From contig NW_002476454.1 of assembly GCF_000189635.1 (NCBI RefSeq), positions 248,001 to 312,000 on the forward strand: 64,000 bases of DNA, given 5' to 3'. The position numbers and the translations under genes are program-made. The stretch is from Tetrahymena thermophila SB210 (lineage: Eukaryota > Ciliophora > Oligohymenophorea > Hymenostomatida > Tetrahymenidae). Below, piece after piece: positions 23,701 to 37,200 of the stretch; the stretch's first letter is position 1; every line of letters starts with the position of its first letter. A model generated the notes under the pieces. It saw only the letters and a list, made by a program, of their open reading frames with translations. It was not told the origin of the DNA and ran no database searches.

Positions 23701-25875
23701 TCTTTAAAATTAAATTAATGAGTAAAAAACTTAAATAACTAAATAAATGAATAATTAATTAATTACTTAAATTGATTATAAAACTGTTTTTGTCTAAGTT
23801 TTAATCACTTCTGCCTATCCTTTTACTAAAAAATAAACTTCCTCAGCTTCTTCTCCTTCTTTGTAAATGTATTCATGGAGTCCTACTTTTTTTTCTTTTA
23901 TTTTTACTGCTAATTTATCAATACTGAAATTTAAGGAAAATAATTTTTTAGAGTTTAACAATTTTCCATAAATGTCCCTTAAAACTTCTTATTTTAAATC
24001 ACTTTCTAAAGAATCTATTACTGTGGCTCCTTCATTATTTGATTATAGATTTTCTTTATGCAAATATTCAAAATATTTCCTAACTTTAACACATACATCA
24101 TCATTTAACTCTCTCTTTTACATGTACATATTCAATTTAGACATTTTTATTTTAAACTCTTCTTCGATTCTCAAAAATTCCTGCAAAATTTCTCCAATTT
24201 AATTGATAGAATAACCAAAGACAAAGCATGAAATTAAAGTTACCCAAATAGTAAATACTTTTTCGTCTATTTTAATTGTTTATTAAAAAAAATAAATTTA
24301 CAGTACTTAAAAATATAAATTACTTGATGTAATAGGAACAATATCTCCATAACCCAATGTACACATTGTAACAACAGCCCAATAAAGAGAATCAACATAC
24401 CTATACCACCAAGAATCACTTAAGCTAATACCGCTCTTGTTCATCCATGTTTATGAGAATCCATTCTCAATCTCAATAACTGCAATATAATGCCAAATGC
24501 ACCCACATAAATGAGCTATGTAAAGTATGAGCAATATCAACTTTACCATATCGTTTATACCATAAAGCCTCTCTTTTAAGTTATATCTTTCTTCGATTTC
24601 AGCTATCAGCCTTGTAATATCAAAAAAACGTAGAAGTAAAACGATTTATATAAATGCATTTTAAAAATAAGACCCAAAGAAGAAGCAAAATACTATACAT
24701 AAGTCATACCTATAATTTTAAAGGTATTAATCAATATTTTTAAAAAGAAATTCTTTTAATTTACCAAAATCTCTTCTACAAATAACTTAGAACAATTTGT
24801 TTTCTTGATTTTATAATCAAACCTTTTTTGTATATTGCTAAAAAAAATTTTAAATTTACTATTACTAATGAATATAATTAAAAAAAACTAAATCATATTC
24901 ATAATCAGTAAAACTAACTAACTTAATTTTTACCTGTATTAAACTTAATAATAATTTCAACCATAAAAGAGACATTAGGTAGTATATTAATCAAGATAGA
25001 TGCAAAAGTAGAAAGTTGAATATCTTAAAAAGATATAGCTAAAGGTATATATACAACATTTAAAGTTAAAACTATCATTAAAAAAATTGACCACATCATA
25101 TATAACTGAGAGTTCTTTTTGATAAAAAATAATCTTAAATAAAACTAACTAGTGAATTGATATTTAGATTACTGGTAAGAATAGATAATCCACTTGATCT
25201 AATTTTAATCTACTCACTATATGAGACTTCATCCATATGTAAATTTGCATTTCTATAATATAAAAAAAATTTTCAACTATTTTAACACTTAGTAATAAAA
25301 CCTACTTTGCAAATATTCATAGGTTAGTAGAAGTAAAGAAGGTTTCTATTTTATAATAAAAAAATATATTAATTTTATCATTTAAAATTTCATTTAGTTA
25401 ACTATAAGTGTATATTAATAATGCTTACTTCTTTTGTCAAAAGTTTATTTACTAAAAAGTATTGAGATTCAACCGATTTATCATTTATTATTTCTAATTA
25501 ACTTAATCTTGTTTCTTTAAATCTTATGAGAGATGACTACTGTCTCATTAATCTTATGAATTTTTCTATGTAAACTATGGACATTTTAATAACATTTTTG
25601 CTCTTTTGTTTTTCCTCATTATCTAATTCTTTTTTCCTCTTCAAAGCTTTCATAAATATATCTTTTGCTTTTATCGTAGGTTGGATAGAAGATATTAAAA
25701 ATGTTCTTTTTTTTAATGTTAATTTCAACTAAGAATTGTTTTAGTCATCTGCAGTTGATGTATATATTAAGTTATCGTTTTGGTTATTCTTTTATTCATC
25801 ACCTATAGGACTAACCTTTCTTTTTCTTGCAAATTTGGATAAAAAAGACTCTTTCTATACTACAGTTTCCTCCAT
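20783..25875 (-). CDS. EAG/CNG-type potassium channel with cyclic-nucleotide domain and zinc knuckle
   Basis: Eight exons (25429-25875, 25306-25345, 24934-25209, 24765-24837, 24324-24709, 23767-24266, 23269-23701, 20783-23220) give 1530 aa, phase closing throughout. S1 is MWSIFLMIVLTLNVVYI; the segment after S2 (YKKGLIIKSRKQIVLSYL) matches cyclic-nucleotide-gated relatives. The pore is CTLGYGDIVPITS with GYG at 398-400, a K+ selectivity filter. S6 is followed by a linker and a cyclic-nucleotide fold (YIYKEGEEAEEVYFLVKG; GMMFGEIEFF). Just after it lies C644-x2-C-x4-H-x4-C657, a CCHC knuckle. The last ~800 residues are a Gln/Ser/Lys-rich disordered tail. Role: K+ flux across a surface or ciliary membrane gated by voltage and/or cyclic nucleotide. 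S4 is weak in charge (VLLLRFFDITRLIAEI), so strong voltage gating is doubtful. Confidence 0.9.
23453..23494 (-). other. CCHC zinc-knuckle motif in the channel C-terminus
   Basis: The translation CGSCGKYTHLIVEC fits C-x2-C-x4-H-x4-C exactly (residues 644-657). It lies about 40 residues beyond the cyclic-nucleotide domain and is followed by a basic segment. Confidence 0.75.
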
Positions 25876-26762
25876 TTATATATTATATATTAGTTAGACA
25901 GTTATGACTAAATTTTAGATTAAAAATTAAATTTTCTTATAAATAAAACTATTAGCTAAGAAAAGCAAAATATATAATCATTCCAAATAGAGTTCTATAA
26001 TTAGTTTAAATATTAATTCATTATAAGATAAATTATAACATTTCTTTAAAATATTTAATCAATCAAAAGTTTTGAGTTCAGACTAGTTTTTCTAAAAAAA
26101 GTTTTAGATTTTTAGAGAAAAATATTTGATTAAAACTCTTTATAATTTCTTTTGTATTTTTAAACCAAGCTTGATTTATTTTAAATTTTTAAAAATCATT
26201 CTTTTATCTTATTCTAAAGTTTTGGCAAAATAAATTTTCTTAAAATACACATCCACTCAAAAATATTTAAATAATAATTGATGATATTTAATTCTAAAAA
26301 AACATTTATTTTAAATCAATCAAATAAATTTTTTTAAATTTTAATTTAAAAAATATTTTTTTCCAAAATAGTTTATTTATTATTTTTGATTCTAAAAAGT
26401 TTTTAATATTTTTTTTATTACATCTACTAATTATTTACAAGCTAGCTATTTGTAGTAAATACGAATTAACAATAAATTTATTTGATATTTCCTGGTTAGT
26501 AAATTTTGTGAATTTAAAAAAAAAAATATGATAATAAGCCTACATACATTCATACATAAACACATATTAATCAATATAAAAAGGTAAATTATTAAGATAT
26601 AATTAAATTTAAATTTTTTAATGGCTCTCTGATTGAAAATTAATAATTTGAAAATATTCTTTGCTTACATACATAATTTAAAAAATATACAAATCACAGA
26701 GATAATATCTTTATAAAAATTAAATTTTGATAGCAATTTCAAATTTTTTAAGGAGTTTTAAG
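25876..26762. other. Intergenic, divergent promoter region
   Basis: About 890 nt of very AT-rich DNA between the channel start (leftward) and the next plus-strand start. No credible frame or repeat is seen; it presumably carries both promoters. Confidence 0.6.
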
Positions 26763-29700
26763 ATGGAAAATTAGATACAATCTCATTAATAACTTAATTA
26801 GTAACCAAATTAAAATAAATTTATAGGCAAAAAAATTGAAAATACCTTAAGTTTTAACATATCTTCATAAATTCAGAGCAGTTAGTCAGCGTAAAATGAT
26901 TAAAAATAAAACCCTTTTCAAAATAATTTTAGTAAATGTAAGTTTATTGTTAATATTTATTCGTAGAGATAACGTAATATTTTATTATAAAGTAGGCTAA
27001 GCAGTTCCATTGAGCTACGCATTACCATAGAAGAAAATACCATCAAAGTTATAACAGACAAATGCTGCATAACTTGCGTAGGGTTAATCTGAAAAATCAA
27101 AATCTAAATAAAAAACAGCATTAATGAATGGAAACGGAGTTATATAATAAAATTCACAACAAAACTTAAGTAAAATTATAAGCAATAGCTAAATAAAATT
27201 TTAATTTAATTTTAGAAAACCTAATATAGTAATAGCAAAAGTCAAGGAATGAAAGTTAAGATTAATAAAATGAATGCCAATTTTAAAATCAAAATTATTT
27301 GAGTCTAAAAGGTAATTAATTATTTGAAAAGAAGATTATAGAAAAGTTATATAATTGATATAATTAGAAAGGAGATAGTAGAAAAAACTCGAATAAATAC
27401 AGTAAGAAACTGCAATCGTTAAGAAAGATATTTCCATGATTTAGCCTGTAACTAATGTTTCTAATTTTTCCAGTGATTGCGAAGAATTTGTTGATATAAT
27501 GATGCCAAAGAAAAATCGCTTTTAGAGTTAACAAGGTTTTTAAAACTAGCTAATAGTCCAGCAAGCTCCAGTATAGCTAAACCAAAATAATGAATAAAAT
27601 AATTAAGAAAAAGATCAAAAAAACAAAGGCGATATAGATGATCTGATTAGAAAGAGCAACATTCGTTATAAAAGTAGTTTTTATAAATACATATTTTCCT
27701 TTTATAAAATTATTATAATGGAATTAATTAGCTGAAAAGGAAATTTAAGAAATTTAGAAACAGTAGAAATAAGTTGAAATGCAAAAGTTGAAGGAGAAGC
27801 TCAAAAAGCAAGAAGAAGAAATAAGAAAGAGAAACTAATAAAAAACACAACAGTTCAAAGAAAAAAAGAAACGCAAAGAGAAAGATTAACAATAATAAAA
27901 GCAAGAATAGCTTTTACAACAGCAAGATAAGCTTAAAAGAAGAAAAAGTGTCTCTAAATAAACTAGCTAATCTTAGTCAACTCACTAAACATCAAGACAG
28001 AATGTATCATAGCAAAATACTAGTAGGGATATTTAAAAACCAGAAATATCAAAAGAATAATTTGATCAAGCTACACGTAATCGTGTAAAAGAGTTGATGA
28101 AAAAACAAAAAGAAGAAAAAGAGAAGTAAGATGAGGAAAAAGAAAAAAAGAGGCTTAAACTAGAGATACTTAGGTAAGAATAACTAATATAGCTCTAAAA
28201 AGCAAAAATTAAAACTATAGAGTAGGAAGAAGAAGAGAGAAAAGCTATGTAAATTAAGAGACCTGGAGGAGGAGGCTTAATTTTATAAAATTAATAAAAA
28301 AGGGACTCTCGTTAATCTCTTCATTAAAAAGCATCATATGAATAAATTTAAAACTAACCTGATGAAAGCGAAGAAGAACTAGAATAAGCAGACTTATAAT
28401 AAGAATCATTGAATTAATCAGATCTATAATAAGAGTAGAGAGAAAGATCTCTTAAATAAAAAAAACAGCAACAAAAAACTACACCTTCTAAAACTAATAA
28501 GTAAAAGGTTAACTCTAATAACTAAAAGACTGCAAAAAGTAACATCTAACCTATGTAAGATTTGGTTTCAGAGAGCTTTTTAAGAGAAAATATAAGAGCC
28601 TCAATTAAATAGCTTTATCCTGAATGCTCAATCGAAGAGCTTATTTAGCTAGAAGAAGAGTATAAAAAAGAATTCTTTAAGTAAACTTAAAAATCTAAAT
28701 AATTAAGCAGTTAAAAATAACACAAAAGTAGAAACTCAGCAATCAATCGTCCAAAATCTTCTAATGGCTAGAAAAAAAGCAATATTAGTAATAATATCAA
28801 TAACCTCCAAAAGTAAAAACAATAAATAGTAAAATAAAATTAGTCAGAATTAAATAAGATTTTAGAATTGAAAAAATTTGAAGATTTTGATGTTGAATCT
28901 GTCCAAAACCCTATAGAAATGATAAATCAATTAAAAGATTTGGCTAATCAAATATAGCAGGATATTGATTAAAATGATTAGAAATATGGAGTTGGTAAAT
29001 ACAAGCACTCTAAATAAAAAAAAGGCTAAGAAATTTAAAACAAAGATAATAATTAACAAAACTAAAGTGAATAAATGAAAGAAGAAATTAAAAAATTAGA
29101 AAAAGAAGCATATCTTAAGTAGCTTTATCTTAATGCCCAAAATACCTTTACTCCATAAGAAATGTAGGATTTTGAACTTTACTTATAAGCTCATTTAGTT
29201 GATGGAGAAATAGTTCTTACTTCAGATGAAGAAGATCAAAGCGAAAGTGAAGATGATGATGATAAAAACTAATCTTAAAATGAAGAAGATGATTATGATG
29301 AAAATAACAGTCAAAGGTAAGGTGATGATGATGAAGATGTTGATAATGATTATAGTGACAAAGAACAAGAGAGCCAAAGTGATAAAAGTGAAAATGAAAT
29401 TTAAAGTGATAAAAAGTAATAACTAAAGTAATAAAAATAAAAGCAAGCCTACTAATAATAGGGCTATGAGAAGATAACTAACAATTAAAAAGACAAGAAT
29501 AAAAATTCAATAAAAAACTAAATTGGTAAATAAATATTTTATTCAATTTTTCTTTAATTTCAAATCTATTTTTAAACTAGGAAATATGAAGCATTCTAAA
29601 TCTGTCTAAGAAAATATTAACACTAATGCTTCAAATAAAAGAGGAAGATCCTAAGACCCAAAAGCTCCAAAAAGCTGTTTAGTAAAAGAATAAAAGTAAA

Positions 29701-31092
29701 AAAGAAGTAAGACTGTGACATTTGACTAAGAATTCGTAAAATCGGAATAAAAAACATACTTGTAAACTTCTCCGTCAATTAAACAATAAAAGTAATTTTC
29801 TAAATAATAAGCAAAAATTTTAAATTGCCTATCAATTTTAAAAACTAAAAAGGGAAAAATATGATTTCAATGAATTTGATGATTTTAATGATAGAGATAT
29901 TTTGGGAACTGCATCAATGGCAGCATAATACATTGCAGAAAATGAAAGAGATAAAGAGAATAATTCTTAAAATATCAATAATTAATAAATGATAAACTAA
30001 AGAAATATTTTATAATAAAAAAATGAAGAAGATTAGTAAAAAAAATTTGAAAAAAAAATAAATGATGTCAAAGAAATAATATAGCAATATAGTGGTGATA
30101 AAAAAGGATCACTAGATATGTTGTTACCAGTGAGTAGCTTAGAAAGCAGTAATAGTTCTAATCTTCGCTTAAGCCATTTAAAAACCCAAAATATACCTTC
30201 TTAATTTTAGCAAAATGAAACTCCTAAAACCATGAATTAATATGGATTAAAAGTTCAATAAAACTTAAAAAATAATGCAAATTAAATTAAAATAATTAAT
30301 TAAAATAACTAAAAAAATAACAAAAATGATTAAGTTTAAATAGTTTAGTAATAAAATATTGTTCCGTCTATGAAAAATAGCAACAAAAATATACATCCAT
30401 TAGATACAAATATGATAAATCAACCTGATTAAGTACAAAAGAAAAAAATTGATGATTCTAAAAAGTAAGATCAACCAAGTCCCATATAAATTACTTAATC
30501 AAGCCCTTAAGTATTATCAAATATTCCAACTGAATTTGAGAGTGAATTTTTAAATTTTAATGAATAATTTGACATAGATTAATTTAAAAATTAATTATCA
30601 TAAGACGATTTAAAATAAATAATTCATGTTAATAATTTAGATTTAAAAAAATTCTTCACAAACGAGAAATTAAATTCATTTCAAAAGGCACCAAATTAAG
30701 GTTTAACTGATACTCTAAATTCTGTTTAATATTAGAATTACTATAATATGATGGAAGATGAAGCAGATGAAGGTTTATTTGATGAGGAATCTCCAAAAAA
30801 TGGAAAAAAAGTACAATATGAAGATGTTTAATCAAGCTAATAGGCATTTAATTATTATGAAAAAAACAAAGCATTACTTTAATCAAACGAGAAACATAAC
30901 AATTAGAAATATAACAATTTTATAAATACTTAAGACACTTCAAATATTTAGAATAAAAAATTAAATTTAATAGAATATAATTCAAACTAATCTGATTTTA
31001 ATAAAGAATTGTTTGATGATGATAAATTATTTGCCCTATCAGCTACAGATTTATTAAAATTAGCTGAAACAAATACAAAATTAAATAAATGA
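26763..31092 (+). CDS. Large Gln/Lys-rich coiled-coil protein, unknown
   Basis: Seven exons (26763-26937, 26993-27169, 27216-27311, 27368-27673, 27732-29525, 29581-29791, 29853-31092) give 1332 aa with exact phase. The N-terminus contains a compact block (LGQAVPLSYALPQKKIPSKL). A long Lys/Glu/Gln coiled coil spans roughly 280-420, then a helical block (IRASIKQLYPECSIEELIQL), an Asp/Glu-rich tract near residues 750-820, and an Asn/Gln-rich C-terminal half ending with short acidic helices such as FDDDKLFALSATDLLKLAE. No enzyme motif, membrane segment or signal peptide is visible. Composition suggests a cytoskeletal or nuclear scaffold; I do not recognise a family. It converges with the importin gene 234 nt downstream. 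Confidence 0.78.
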
Positions 31093-31325
31093 AATTCCTA
31101 TTTATTGTACATTTCTTTATATTTTGTTGAGTGTTTAATAAATACATGATAAATAGCTTCAATTTAAAAAAGTTAATTTCTAAATAAAAAATATTTAATC
31201 ATCATTTACATATTTTAAATTTAACAAATAATCTCAATTAATAAATATAAAATAAATTATTTTTTAAAATATTGCAATCAAAACTTATTATTCAACTTTA
31301 GATTGAATTGATATTTTATCTTTCA

Positions 31326-33250
31326 TCATATTTCACACTCCTCCATTTAATTATTATTAGTTAATTATTGGTTTTTAATATCAGATGAGTAATGTTCATT
31401 TAATATTTCTGTAGATAAATCATAAACTATGTCATGAGGATGACATTATAATGAAGAGAGAATTTGGTTAAATCCAAGCTATTATAAATTTGATTTTATA
31501 GGATTTTCTTAGTCTGATTATTTAATATTTTATCCATAATCTAGGAGGAATCCTACTCCTTAAAGTGTTTTTGTGACAATATTCACATCCTAAATCATAA
31601 AAAATGATACAAAAATTTCTAAAATTCCCATTTATACTAACTTCATTATCTAAAAATTATTAGCCTTCACCAAGCAATTAACCAATCCCATGCATACTTC
31701 ATATATAACCTAATTAAAAAAATATATTAGATAGTTTCATTTCAATAGAGCTTACTTAAATTGTATCAATTCTTGCTATTCTAAATACTTTTTCAATTAA
31801 TCTATTATAATCTAAAATTTATTAAATTTCCTCTTCAGATCCTGTCAATAAATTAGCTATGCACCACATAGACTCTTTTCTCACATCAACTCTAACATTA
31901 TCTAGAGCTATAGAGAGATATTCTAAAATGTTATGATTCATTAAAATCTATTAATAAATTAATATGTTCAAGTAAATAAAATTAAACTGCCATTAATAAT
32001 TTACTTATGAAACTTCATATTGGCAAGCAATTATATTCCCCATAATACCAATCACATAACTAATATATTAGGAGTTATGTGTAAGCTATAATAAAAAATC
32101 AATAAGCTTTTCTCTTTTTACTATTGCTTGGCAGCAATCATCATCAATAGTCAGTTAATAAATAATCCTAATCCCATAGTGTTGTATCGAAGAATTAGTA
32201 TTTTGCATTACTTACTTTTCTGCTAATTTAAGAAAAGTCATTTTATCTGCCTAATAAATAAACAAAATGAAAGGATTTATTATAAAATAATGGCATTGAA
32301 TATTCTTAATTACTTTTGTAAATATTTTATTATATTATGAGAACACTGTCATCATCCAAGATAAATTTTCCTAAATGTCTATGTTATTTTGGTAGGTGAT
32401 AAACTTTTCTTCAATCTTTTCAAATCCGTATTTCTAGTAGAAAAGTTCTGCTGCCTCTTTTATATCTACACATAAATTTGTCAAACCCCAAATACCCTGA
32501 ATTTTAATGAAAAAATGAATAGTATAAAGATATTTAAATTAAGCTTATTTACAATTTCAAATAACTTTTCATTATCCCATAATTAGTAAAGAGAGGCAAA
32601 TGCTTCTAAAATGTTAACATAATTATTTCTCGTAATAAAATCTAAATCTTCGCAGTTTGATGCTGCTAGGCAATTAGTCAAAAGCCAAGCAGCTTCATAT
32701 CTTAGTTAGCTATCAAAATCAGGACTTATAAGTTATATCAAAATATTATGTAAATTGCTTTGAATAAGTTATGTGATAACAGAAGCTGATTATTATAAAA
32801 AACTAAACTAACGCAAATGGTTTAAACTCTTAAAAAGTGCACTATAATCTTGAGGATTGTAATTTTCAAACTCCTTTTTGAAATCTTCAATAAACTGGTT
32901 AAGGTATATTTGTAATTTCTATTTATAAATAAATTAATAAAATTATCAAATATTCTTAATTTTTATTCGGATACTTAAGGGCTTTAAAGAATATGTTCTG
33001 GTATCATAGATTTAATAGACTAAGATTACTCTCCATTTTCATGTATGATTTCTTTAACATATTTTTAGTACATTTTTACTCTGTTATTTTGCAAGATTTA
33101 TTTCTTTTTAGAGTTCCTTATTTAAACTTAAAAATTTTCTCTCTTCTTGTTGATAATCATTTTTTCTATAGGTTCCTCTTCTTCTTCATCATTTTAGGGT
33201 TCTAAATAGTTTTTTAATTTGCTATCATCTATGTTACTATCTTCAATCAT
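31326..33250 (-). CDS. Importin-alpha homologue (armadillo-repeat nuclear import adaptor)
   Basis: Exons 32975-33250, 32553-32918, 32314-32496, 32005-32250, 31756-31947 and 31326-31709 give 548 aa, close to the usual ~520. The N-terminus has an acidic lead, then a basic importin-beta-binding segment (KKRENFQVQIRNSKKK). Armadillo-type helices follow with the conserved pattern YEAAWLLTNCLA, GIWGLTNLCVD, NLSWMMTVFSQY, GIMGNIIAC, RKESMWCIANLLTG. Members bind classical nuclear localisation signals through Trp/Asn ladders and hand cargo to importin-beta. Two predicted introns (32251-32313, 63 nt; 31948-32004, 57 nt) are multiples of three without TGA, so retention would keep the frame; I remove them because both interrupt armadillo helices. 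The Trp/Asn pattern is incomplete in places, consistent with a divergent paralogue. Confidence 0.87.
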
Positions 33251-33854
33251 AAGCTTTCGCTTGGAATTTAATAATTGTGTTGCTTGCTTAATAATATTAA
33301 TTAATTTGGCAAAAAATTAAAAATTTAGAAAATAATTCAATATATCTTTTTTATTAATTAACAGCTCCTTATATACCCGCGTAAATAAGATAATAGGGAT
33401 ATTTACAGCTATTTAATTCTTTAATCAGATAAAATTTAGATTTTTAGCTAAAATCTGCTTTAATTTTTTGATTATAAATGTTTTAAGAGAGAGTTTTTTA
33501 AAATAACAAAATAAAGTGGTTAATAAATATCCTACAATATATAAAATAATATTATATGAAAGGAAAGTCATGCTAGCTATTTATATAAAAATAATAATAA
33601 TATTTTATTATGTTAAGTATAAAATTTGATTGCCACTTTTGTAAGTAAAATTAGCATAATCAAATAAACTTTAAAGTATCAAAAATAAGAGATTCTGTTA
33701 TATATTAATATATTTATTTATTTATATTTATTTCAATATCTAAAAATATTTTTTTTATATTTACTTATTTGCCTACTTACTCACTTATTTATTATCGATT
33801 ATAAAAATCACTTCAAATATTTTTCAAATTAAATACCAATTTTCTTAAAACAAG
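33251..33854. other. Intergenic with TTTA-type simple repeats
   Basis: Divergent intergenic region. Around 33710-33790 it contains interrupted TTTA/ATTT tracts. No coding frame is seen. Confidence 0.6.
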
Positions 33855-34195
33855 ATGTCAAATTTCTTTCTCAAAAAAGTTAAAGAATTTTTGCTGTAAT
33901 TTAAAAAACATGATTTTGAAATAGAGCTATTATCAGTTATTATTAATTCAAGAATTTAAGAAAGTATAGATAGTATTGTAAGTAAGTAAGTAAATAAATA
34001 AATAAACATTATCTAAATAAACTCGTCTTTAAATCTAAGGATAAAATTAATATTATTTTATAGGCTGTGGATATATTAAATAAGCATGAATAGAACCAAA
34101 ATTTATTTATTTATTAATTTATTTGTTTTAGAATCGAGAAAATCTATTTAAATTTATTATTGAATAAAATAATTATAACACATTTATTTATTTGA
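33855..34195 (+). CDS. Small two-exon protein, unknown (84 aa)
   Basis: ATG begins MSNFFLKKVKEFLLQFKKHD. Exon 33855-33977 joins exon 34064-34195 at matching phase, ending at TGA. The product is 84 aa, amphipathic with basic clusters and Ile/Leu-rich stretches, without obvious signal peptide or domain. The intron starts with GTAA repeated four times. The context (AAG before ATG, canonical intron, converging neighbour 44 nt away) supports a real gene, but the second exon is AT-driven in composition, so it may be fortuitous. Confidence 0.4.
33978..34007 (+). repeat. GTAA/ATAA tetranucleotide run at a splice donor
   Basis: The putative donor is GTAA x4 followed by ATAA x3. It therefore offers four possible donors spaced 4 nt apart, only one of which keeps the reading frame used above. 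Confidence 0.7.
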
Positions 34196-34239
34196 AGAAA
34201 AATAATCAGCTTTTTTAATAAACTTAATCAATCTGCCAA

Positions 34240-37200
34240 TCAATCTTACTAAATTTTCAGATTACTATTTTCTTGTATTGTTTTTGAATTTTCAATTTAT
34301 TATTTATTATTTTTAATATCTTCTTCACAGTTATTATTATCTGAATCTTATTAATCTTTAGATTAGTAAGAATGAGAAGGATTTACAGTAAAAGACTTCT
34401 TTTTCCTCAAAATACCATTGTCACTCATTTATTTTGGTTTTTATTCATCTCCACTTTGGTCAGAGTCACTATCTGAAGAATCAGAAGAGGTTGAATTTAA
34501 ATTATTCGACTCATCTTTATCTTTCTTTTCTTTTTAAGAACTGCTAAATGCTGCTCCGGAACTTTAAAGCTTAGTTATCGTCTCTGTAAGGCTTTAGATA
34601 GAATTCTAATCTTTAAAGCTCTTTCTGCGCTAAACCATTATTTTTTATACAGAATTTTAGTATGTTAAATCTGTTCCTGCAGAACGCTATTCCATATGCA
34701 TACGTTTACATGAAATCATACGATGCCATCCTATTTACTCTCCTACTTTTTTGCTAAGAGTATCTTAAGCTTCAGTAAGATCTAAAATTAGCTTCTGTAA
34801 ATGTTTTTTTGTTTCTTCTGGTTGTTCGTTCAATTCTTATAAAAGTTTACTAACATATTCGTTACCTTCATCAAATTTCTTCTAAAGAGCTAATGCTTAA
34901 CATTTTTCAAGACCTTCTGCTCCCTTTACTCTTAAATAGTGCAATTTCACTAAATTTTCTTATATCTGCCTATGATTTTGTAAGTTGAGTACATCTTTCT
35001 TAATAATTTAATCGCTATTCATTTCAGGAATACTCCTTTATTCCTTTTTATCTAGTTGTACATGTGATGATGAAGCAAAAGCTTCTTCTGCTCCATTAGT
35101 AAGGGTATTCATAGACTATTATGATAGCTCTGATTATGAATTCAAACCTGCCTGTTAAGCTAAGTTGTTTGTACATGAACCATATTTTTCAAATATGAAC
35201 TCGGCACCAGAAGAAATATTACATTAATTATCAGCTTTTTCTTGTCTAATTTAAACAAACTAATTTTTTTCTCTTTACATCAAATCTGGAGAAAAGGATT
35301 CACTTTCAGATTAGCTTTAGCATTACTTTGCACTAAGCTAATCCTTTGGAAGGCTTGGCTAAGAAGCAGAAAAATTATTTAAACCAAGAGACATATTTGA
35401 AGCAATTAACTAAGCTTCTAATATATTCATAGATTACTTTGAATTTTTTAGTTATTCTGAAGTAGCTTAGCAAGAAATTAAATTGAGATCAAAATTTTTA
35501 TTACTTCCAATATTCTCTGAAGATTATATTTCTTCTTCAGAATGGATTTCATGAATGCATTACAAATCCTCAATAAGTTTAGAATCTAATTCCATTTCCA
35601 AAATGTAGTCTTTAGAGACACCGCTGAGTAATTGATTTATATTTATTGAGTATTCATAATAGGGCTCTTTTGTGTGCCAGATATCTCCATATGTTTTAAC
35701 TATCCTAATCTATTCTCTCATTTCTTAAGGTACTTATACATTTATCGAAACGTTCTGGCTAATTACAGAAAATAAACCACCTAGAGCATCAATAAAGCAC
35801 TCATCAATTCTATGGATGTCACCAATATAATAAAAGTTACCGTCCATCAATTAAGAAATTTTATCCATTAAATTTGGATCATGATCCTTACCAAACCCAA
35901 AAGTTTGAATTGTAAAATTTTCTTCATTATAATTTTAATAAAAATTTAATTACTTTAATAAGTCTCTAATTTTATTTTCAGCACCATCATTTAATCCATC
36001 ACTTAAAAGAAAAACACTAGTAATTGGGTTTTTGTATCTCCTTTACTTAAGTACATCAAATGCAAGTTACATACCTTGACATATATTTGTTCCACCCTTG
36101 GCAACCAATCTATTAATTTCATTTTTAATGCTCTTTATGTTATCTTTAGATTCAATAGAAAGTAGTGGTGTCAAACGCTAGGCATTTGTAGAAAATTAAA
36201 TTAAACAGATTCTATCTCCAGTTTATAAAAGGTCTACTAAGAAAAGCAAAGTTTCTTTCAATAAGTCCAGTGGCTGTCCATTCATAGATCCACTTGTATC
36301 AATTACACATATTAAATCAATAGGAAATCTCATAGGCTATAATTAGCCAAGACTAAACTGACCTGAAATATTTTTAACATTGCTCGATATTCTATGTTAT
36401 TAAGATTTAGTTTAGTTTTCTTTGTCTTCTTCATTCAAGGCTTTTTGAACTTTTTCTTTATTTGTTTTTACTTTGCGTTATATTGATTTAATTAAAACTT
36501 TTTTTTATGAAATTTTTCTAAGCGAGTGAGTCTCATTTTATTCAAATTCCTCTTGCTATCCTTCACTCTAGTCTTTTTCTTCTATTTTTGGTTACTTATC
36601 ATGAGTATTTTCATCTGTTTATTACTTTTCAACTGTCAGCAAGCCATCTAATATCTTTGTTATATCACGATTATTACTTTGGTCTTAATCTGATTGATAT
36701 CCACTTGAATCATGATTATGTGTTAGATCTTACTTATTTTCATTTATTTCATCATGATTAGCTACTTCATGCAATTTTTCAATTGATAAACTTCTTTATC
36801 TTTCTATATTTTCCATAATTTAGTGTTCACTTTTTTAATCTATTTAATGAAGACTATGAATATCTTTTTAGCTAGGGTGGGTATCAAGCTAATCAAAATA
36901 CTAATATGATATCATTTATTCTTCTGTTTTTACAGATAAAAGCACTGGGATAACTATTTTCTTTGTAATAGTTTATTCAATTTTGTTAATAACTTCTGTC
37001 TATTCTTAATTTTATTCAGCAATTACTCCCTTCTATCTTTTGTTATTTATATTTTTATTAACATTTTTTTAAAATTTACAATTTAAAAAAAATAATAAGT
37101 GATTATAAATTAAAAACATAAAAGATTTACTAATCTTCTGAGCTGTTATTTGCTGAATTTAACTAAAATACTTTTTTTTCTTCACTTTGAATTTTTGTAG

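Noticed and set aside
29226..29426. 66-aa Lys/Met-rich plus-strand frame
   Set aside because: Out-of-frame reading of the Asp/Glu-rich tract of the coiled-coil gene.
34064..34195. Treating the second exon of the small gene as 3' UTR of an unspliced message
   Set aside because: Kept as coding at low confidence because the intron ends and phase fit, although composition is weak.
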